In this document: piece by piece, positions 61,511 to 64,000 of the stretch
Layout of the letters: each line of letters opens with the position of its first letter
How positions within the stretch are numbered: position 1 is the stretch's first letter
Assembly: GCA_000716465.1 (NCBI GenBank)
Contig: JNWL01000003.1
Location: 62,001-126,000, forward strand
Reading direction: 5' to 3'
Length of the DNA stretch: 64,000 bases
Source: Streptomyces bikiniensis
GTDB lineage: Bacteria; Actinomycetota; Actinomycetes; Streptomycetales; Streptomycetaceae
Position numbers and translations under genes: made by a program
The notes under the pieces: generated by a model
Seen by the model: only the letters and a program-made list of their open reading frames with translations
Database searches by the model: none
Told to the model about the DNA's origin: nothing

Positions 61511-62188
61511 ATGGACCGCGACCGCGCAGCGCTCTTCGACGTCGACGGCACCCTGGCCGACACCAACCACCTGCACGCCGTCGCCTGGTGGGAGGCGCTC
61601 CGCCAGGGCGGCCACCGGGTGACCATGCACGCCGTGCACCGGGCCATCGGCCTGCCGGGCGGACGGCTCCTCGACCACCTGCTCGGACAGGACCGCGACC
61701 GGTCGGACGACGAACGTCTCAGCACCGCGCACGACACCCTCTACGGGACGTGCTTCGAGCGGCTCCAGGCCTTCGACGGCGCCGCCGACCTGCTGCGGAA
61801 GCTCGCGGGCGACGGCTGGAAGGTGGTCCTGGTGACCTCGGCCAAGAGCCGCGAGCTGGCGGCCCTGCGCCGGGCGATCGACGCGGACGACGCGCTCGCG
61901 GACACCGCCACCTCCGACGACGTCGACGAGGGCAAGCCCGCCCCCGACCCCGTCGAGCACGCCCTCTCCCTGGTGGGCGTGCCGGCCGACCGGGCGGTGT
62001 TCGTCGGCGACAGCGTCTGGGACATGAAGGCCGCCCGCCGCGCCGGGGTCACCGTCGTCGGGCTGCTGTGCGGCGGCATCCCCGGGGCCGACCTGACCGG
62101 GGCGGGCGCCGCCGACGTCTACGACGACCCGGCCGACCTCCTCGCCCGGCTCGACACCAGCCCCTTCGCCGCCGTCCCGCCGTCCTGA
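61511..62188 (+). CDS. HAD-superfamily phosphatase/phosphoglucomutase-like hydrolase
   Basis: A 225-residue HAD enzyme: nucleophile motif ALFDVDGTLADTNHLHAVAW (Asp10 and Asp12), helical cap, VVLVTSAKSRELAAL (motif II), the Lys in DVDEGKPAPDPVEHAL and motif IV AVFVGDSVWDMKAARRAG. It belongs to the Gph/beta-phosphoglucomutase-like subclass; the substrate is unknown. Its last 70 bp overlap the convergent LuxR-family gene. The 298 bases upstream have no gene and no clear element. Confidence 0.87.
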   Translation: MDRDRAALFDVDGTLADTNHLHAVAWWEALRQGGHRVTMHAVHRAIGLPGGRLLDHLLGQDRDRSDDERLSTAHDTLYGTCFERLQAFDGAADLLRKLAGDGWKVVLVTSAKSRELAALRRAIDADDALADTATSDDVDEGKPAPDPVEHALSLVGVPADRAVFVGDSVWDMKAARRAGVTVVGLLCGGIPGADLTGAGAADVYDDPADLLARLDTSPFAAVPPS

Positions 62189-64000
62189 CCCGGCGCCGGC
62201 GGACCGGGGCCGGCCACCCCCGGGAGCTCGACCCGGGAGCGGATGCCCAGCCGGGCGAAGACCCCCCGGAGGTGGTGGTCGACCGTCCGCGGGCTCAGCG
62301 CGAGCCGGTCGGCGATCTCCCGGTTGGTGGCACCCCGCGCGGCGAACCGGGCGATCCGCTGCTGCTGCGGCGTGAGCAGCCCCCACGCCGTCCGGTCGGC
62401 GGGCCCGCCGACCGCGCCGCCCGTGGCGCGCAGCTCGGACCGGGCGTGGTCGGCCCAGCCGTCCGCAGCCGCCCGCTCGAAGGTCACGAGCGCGTCCCGC
62501 AGCGGCTCCCGGGCCGCGCCCGGCCGCCGCCTGCGCCGCAGCCACGTCCCGTACGCGAGGAGGGTCCGGGCCCGCTCGAAGTCGTTGCCGCAGCTGTCGT
62601 GGCGGCGGACGGCCTCGTCGAACCAGTACGCCGCCTCGTCCCCCCGGGCCCCGTCCCCCTGGGCGAGAAGCGCCCGGCAGCGGGCCAGCAGCGCCGGTGC
62701 CGGACCGTCGAGGCCCTGCGCCGCCCAGACCGCGTACTCCCCGGCCGCCGACCGCGCCTCGGCCGCCCGCCCCGACGCGACGGCCGCCTCCACGAAGCAG
62801 GGCACCACCAGCATCCGCAGCGCGAAGTGGCCGCCCCGGGGCCCGGGACGGACGAGCGGAACGAGCCGCGCCGCAGCCTGCGCGGCCAGACCGCGCCCCA
62901 GCTCGTCCCGGGCCAGCGCCCACTCCGCGAGCGTCGCCGCCTGGACGAGGCCGTGCGGGCGCGCCGTGCCGAGGGCGAGGCCCGCGTGCTCCGCCACCGC
63001 GGGCCCGTCGCCCGTCACCGAGGCCACCAGGGCCAGGACGGCGTGCTGGTGGGCGGCCGCGTTCGGCTGCTCCGCCAGCTCGGCCGCCCGCAGCCCCTCC
63101 CGGGCGGTGCGCGCGGCCCGGCTGTACCGCCCGGCCCGCAGTTCGGCGTACGCGAGGTGTTCCAGGACGCGCGGCAGCAGGGTCGTACGGTGCTCCGCCC
63201 GGGCACGGGCGAGCGCGCGGGCGTGGACCCTGGCCGCCGCCGCGGTGTCCCCGAGCACCAGCGCGGCCGACCCCGCCCGCAGCAGCAGCCGGGGATCGTC
63301 CTCGGCGCCGTCCCGGGCGACCACCCGCGCCAGGGCCGGGCGGGCCTCGCCGAGCCGTACGGTCAGGGCGGCGCCGAGTCCGTCGAGGAAGTCGCGCTCC
63401 GTCCCCCCGGCGTCCCCGCCGCAGTCGAGGGCGGCCAGGCACGCGGCGACGTCGCCCCCGGCCCAGGCGGCCTCCACGGCGAGGAACCGGGCGTCGGACG
63501 CCTCGGCCGGCGCCCGGTCCCGCAGCAGCTCCGCCGCCCGCAGGAGCGCCTCGTGCGCGTCCATGACCGGCCCGCCCGCCAGTGCCGCCAGGCCGCGCAC
63601 GAGGTGCGAGCGGCCCCGGGCCGCGGGGGCGAGGGCGCGGACGGCGGCGGGCGGCCCGAGCCGGTCGGCGCGGTGGCGCTCGCCCCGGGCGAGCGCCGAC
63701 GCCGTACGGACCGGCCGGGGCGCGCCCGTCCGCCGGTCCCCGTGGTGCCGGGAGGCCGGGGCGGACGCGAGGACGGCCCGCCCGAGGAACGGGTCCTCGA
63801 AGCGGAGCAGTCCGTCGGCGCGCCGCAGCAGCCCGCCCGCGACCAGGCCGTCCAGCGGTTCGACGGGGGTGCCCGTCGCCCGCGCGCCGCCGAGGACGGC
63901 GCCGACGGAGACACCGGACAGGCGGCGCGCGCCCTCCCGCCCTCCCGCGTCGGTACGGCCCGCGCCTGTACGGCCCGTGTCGGTACGACCTGCGTCCGTA
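62119..64000 (-). CDS. LAL-type LuxR-family regulator, 5' part outside the window
   Basis: About 627 residues of a large regulator are visible. The right end shows the winged-helix region after the ATPase (LLRFEDPFLGRAVL), then alpha-helical TPR-like repeats (ALARARAEHRTTLLPRVLEHLAYAELRAGRY), and a C-terminal LuxR HTH: LTPQQQRIARFAARGATNREIADRLALSPRTVDHHLRGVF. The N-terminal ATPase lies beyond 64000. A repeat-rich TDAGRTDTGRTGAGRTDAGG segment lies at the edge. The target genes are unknown; its 3' end overlaps the HAD gene by 70 bp. Confidence 0.85.
   Translation of the reverse strand, partial: TDAGRTDTGRTGAGRTDAGGREGARRLSGVSVGAVLGGARATGTPVEPLDGLVAGGLLRRADGLLRFEDPFLGRAVLASAPASRHHGDRRTGAPRPVRTASALARGERHRADRLGPPAAVRALAPAARGRSHLVRGLAALAGGPVMDAHEALLRAAELLRDRAPAEASDARFLAVEAAWAGGDVAACLAALDCGGDAGGTERDFLDGLGAALTVRLGEARPALARVVARDGAEDDPRLLLRAGSAALVLGDTAAAARVHARALARARAEHRTTLLPRVLEHLAYAELRAGRYSRAARTAREGLRAAELAEQPNAAAHQHAVLALVASVTGDGPAVAEHAGLALGTARPHGLVQAATLAEWALARDELGRGLAAQAAARLVPLVRPGPRGGHFALRMLVVPCFVEAAVASGRAAEARSAAGEYAVWAAQGLDGPAPALLARCRALLAQGDGARGDEAAYWFDEAVRRHDSCGNDFERARTLLAYGTWLRRRRRPGAAREPLRDALVTFERAAADGWADHARSELRATGGAVGGPADRTAWGLLTPQQQRIARFAARGATNREIADRLALSPRTVDHHLRGVFARLGIRSRVELPGVAGPGPPAPGQDGGTAAKGLVSSRARRSAGSS

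Noticed and set aside
1..64000. Insertion sequence, prophage or integrative element
   Set aside because: No transposase, integrase, phage structural gene or target duplication was recognised; the T4-type enzymes stand alone without phage neighbours.

Overview
The window is about 64 kb of very high-GC DNA with dense genes, GTG/TTG starts, frequent 1-4 bp stop/start overlaps and GC-rich hairpins between convergent genes. The gene content points to a chromosomal stretch of a Streptomyces or close relative: ectABCD, a SigB/F-type sigma factor, an MgtL/OleD-type macrolide glycosyltransferase, a sugar ABC importer without its own ATPase, LAL-type LuxR and Rcp1-like regulators, and SecDF. I saw no rRNA, tRNA, CRISPR array, integrase or insertion sequence. 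The window opens inside a universal stress protein gene and closes inside a LuxR-family regulator gene.

Layout. 1-9.8 kb: amino-acid permease with stress protein, a frameshifted RraA-like gene, OsmC, a methyltransferase, a PRC-barrel/DUF2382 stress protein, a secreted VWA protein coupled to a membrane-anchored partner, an N-formylglutamate amidohydrolase and an HPP membrane protein. 10.3-13.8 kb: SulP transporter, a small membrane protein, an anti-sigma-like ATPase and a SigB-type sigma factor; two SigB-type promoter matches lie here. 13.8-17.2 kb: ectABCD on the minus strand (ectoine and 5-hydroxyectoine). 17.4-26.3 kb: secreted endonuclease I, Lrp/AsnC regulator divergent from an L-asparaginase, L,D-transpeptidase-like lipoprotein, type II NADH dehydrogenase, beta-propeller lipoprotein, small phosphatase, dienelactone hydrolase and a small collagen-like protein.

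26.4-29.4 kb is an RNA repair cassette: a T4 Rnl1-type RNA ligase followed 2 bp later by a T4 Pnkp-type kinase-phosphatase, then an RNase HI gene broken by an in-frame TAG. 29.6-41.0 kb: acetyltransferase, HIBYL-CoA-hydrolase-like enzyme coupled to glutaminase, PlsC, SecDF, macrolide glycosyltransferase with an upstream palindrome, NPP1 protein and a CASTOR/POLLUX-type channel. 41.1-45.3 kb is a signalling cluster: an anti-sigma-like ATPase, an Rcp1-like receiver fused in frame to an upstream helical segment, and a divergent CHASE3-type histidine kinase with a receiver-PP2C phosphatase.

46.3-58.6 kb appears to be an alpha-glucan utilisation locus. It has a 1429-residue secreted GH87 (alpha-1,3-glucanase/mycodextranase type) enzyme, a LacI regulator with a near-perfect GCGCAAGC/GCTTGCGC operator at its own apparently leaderless start and a related site upstream of the enzyme, a sugar-binding protein, two permeases and a GH13 alpha-glucosidase. 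A divergent HxlR/NAD(P)-binding (QorR/QorB-like) pair interrupts it. The end holds a lactate-oxidase-family enzyme, a FUSC membrane protein, a HAD hydrolase and the partial LuxR regulator.

The most noteworthy points are the RNA repair cassette with its amber-interrupted RNase H, the GH87/LacI/ABC/GH13 locus with shared operators, paired SigB-type promoters, the HTH-like/receiver fusion, and a duplicated CTGAGTA pair at two unlinked loci. All family assignments come from reading motifs by eye; no database search was run.
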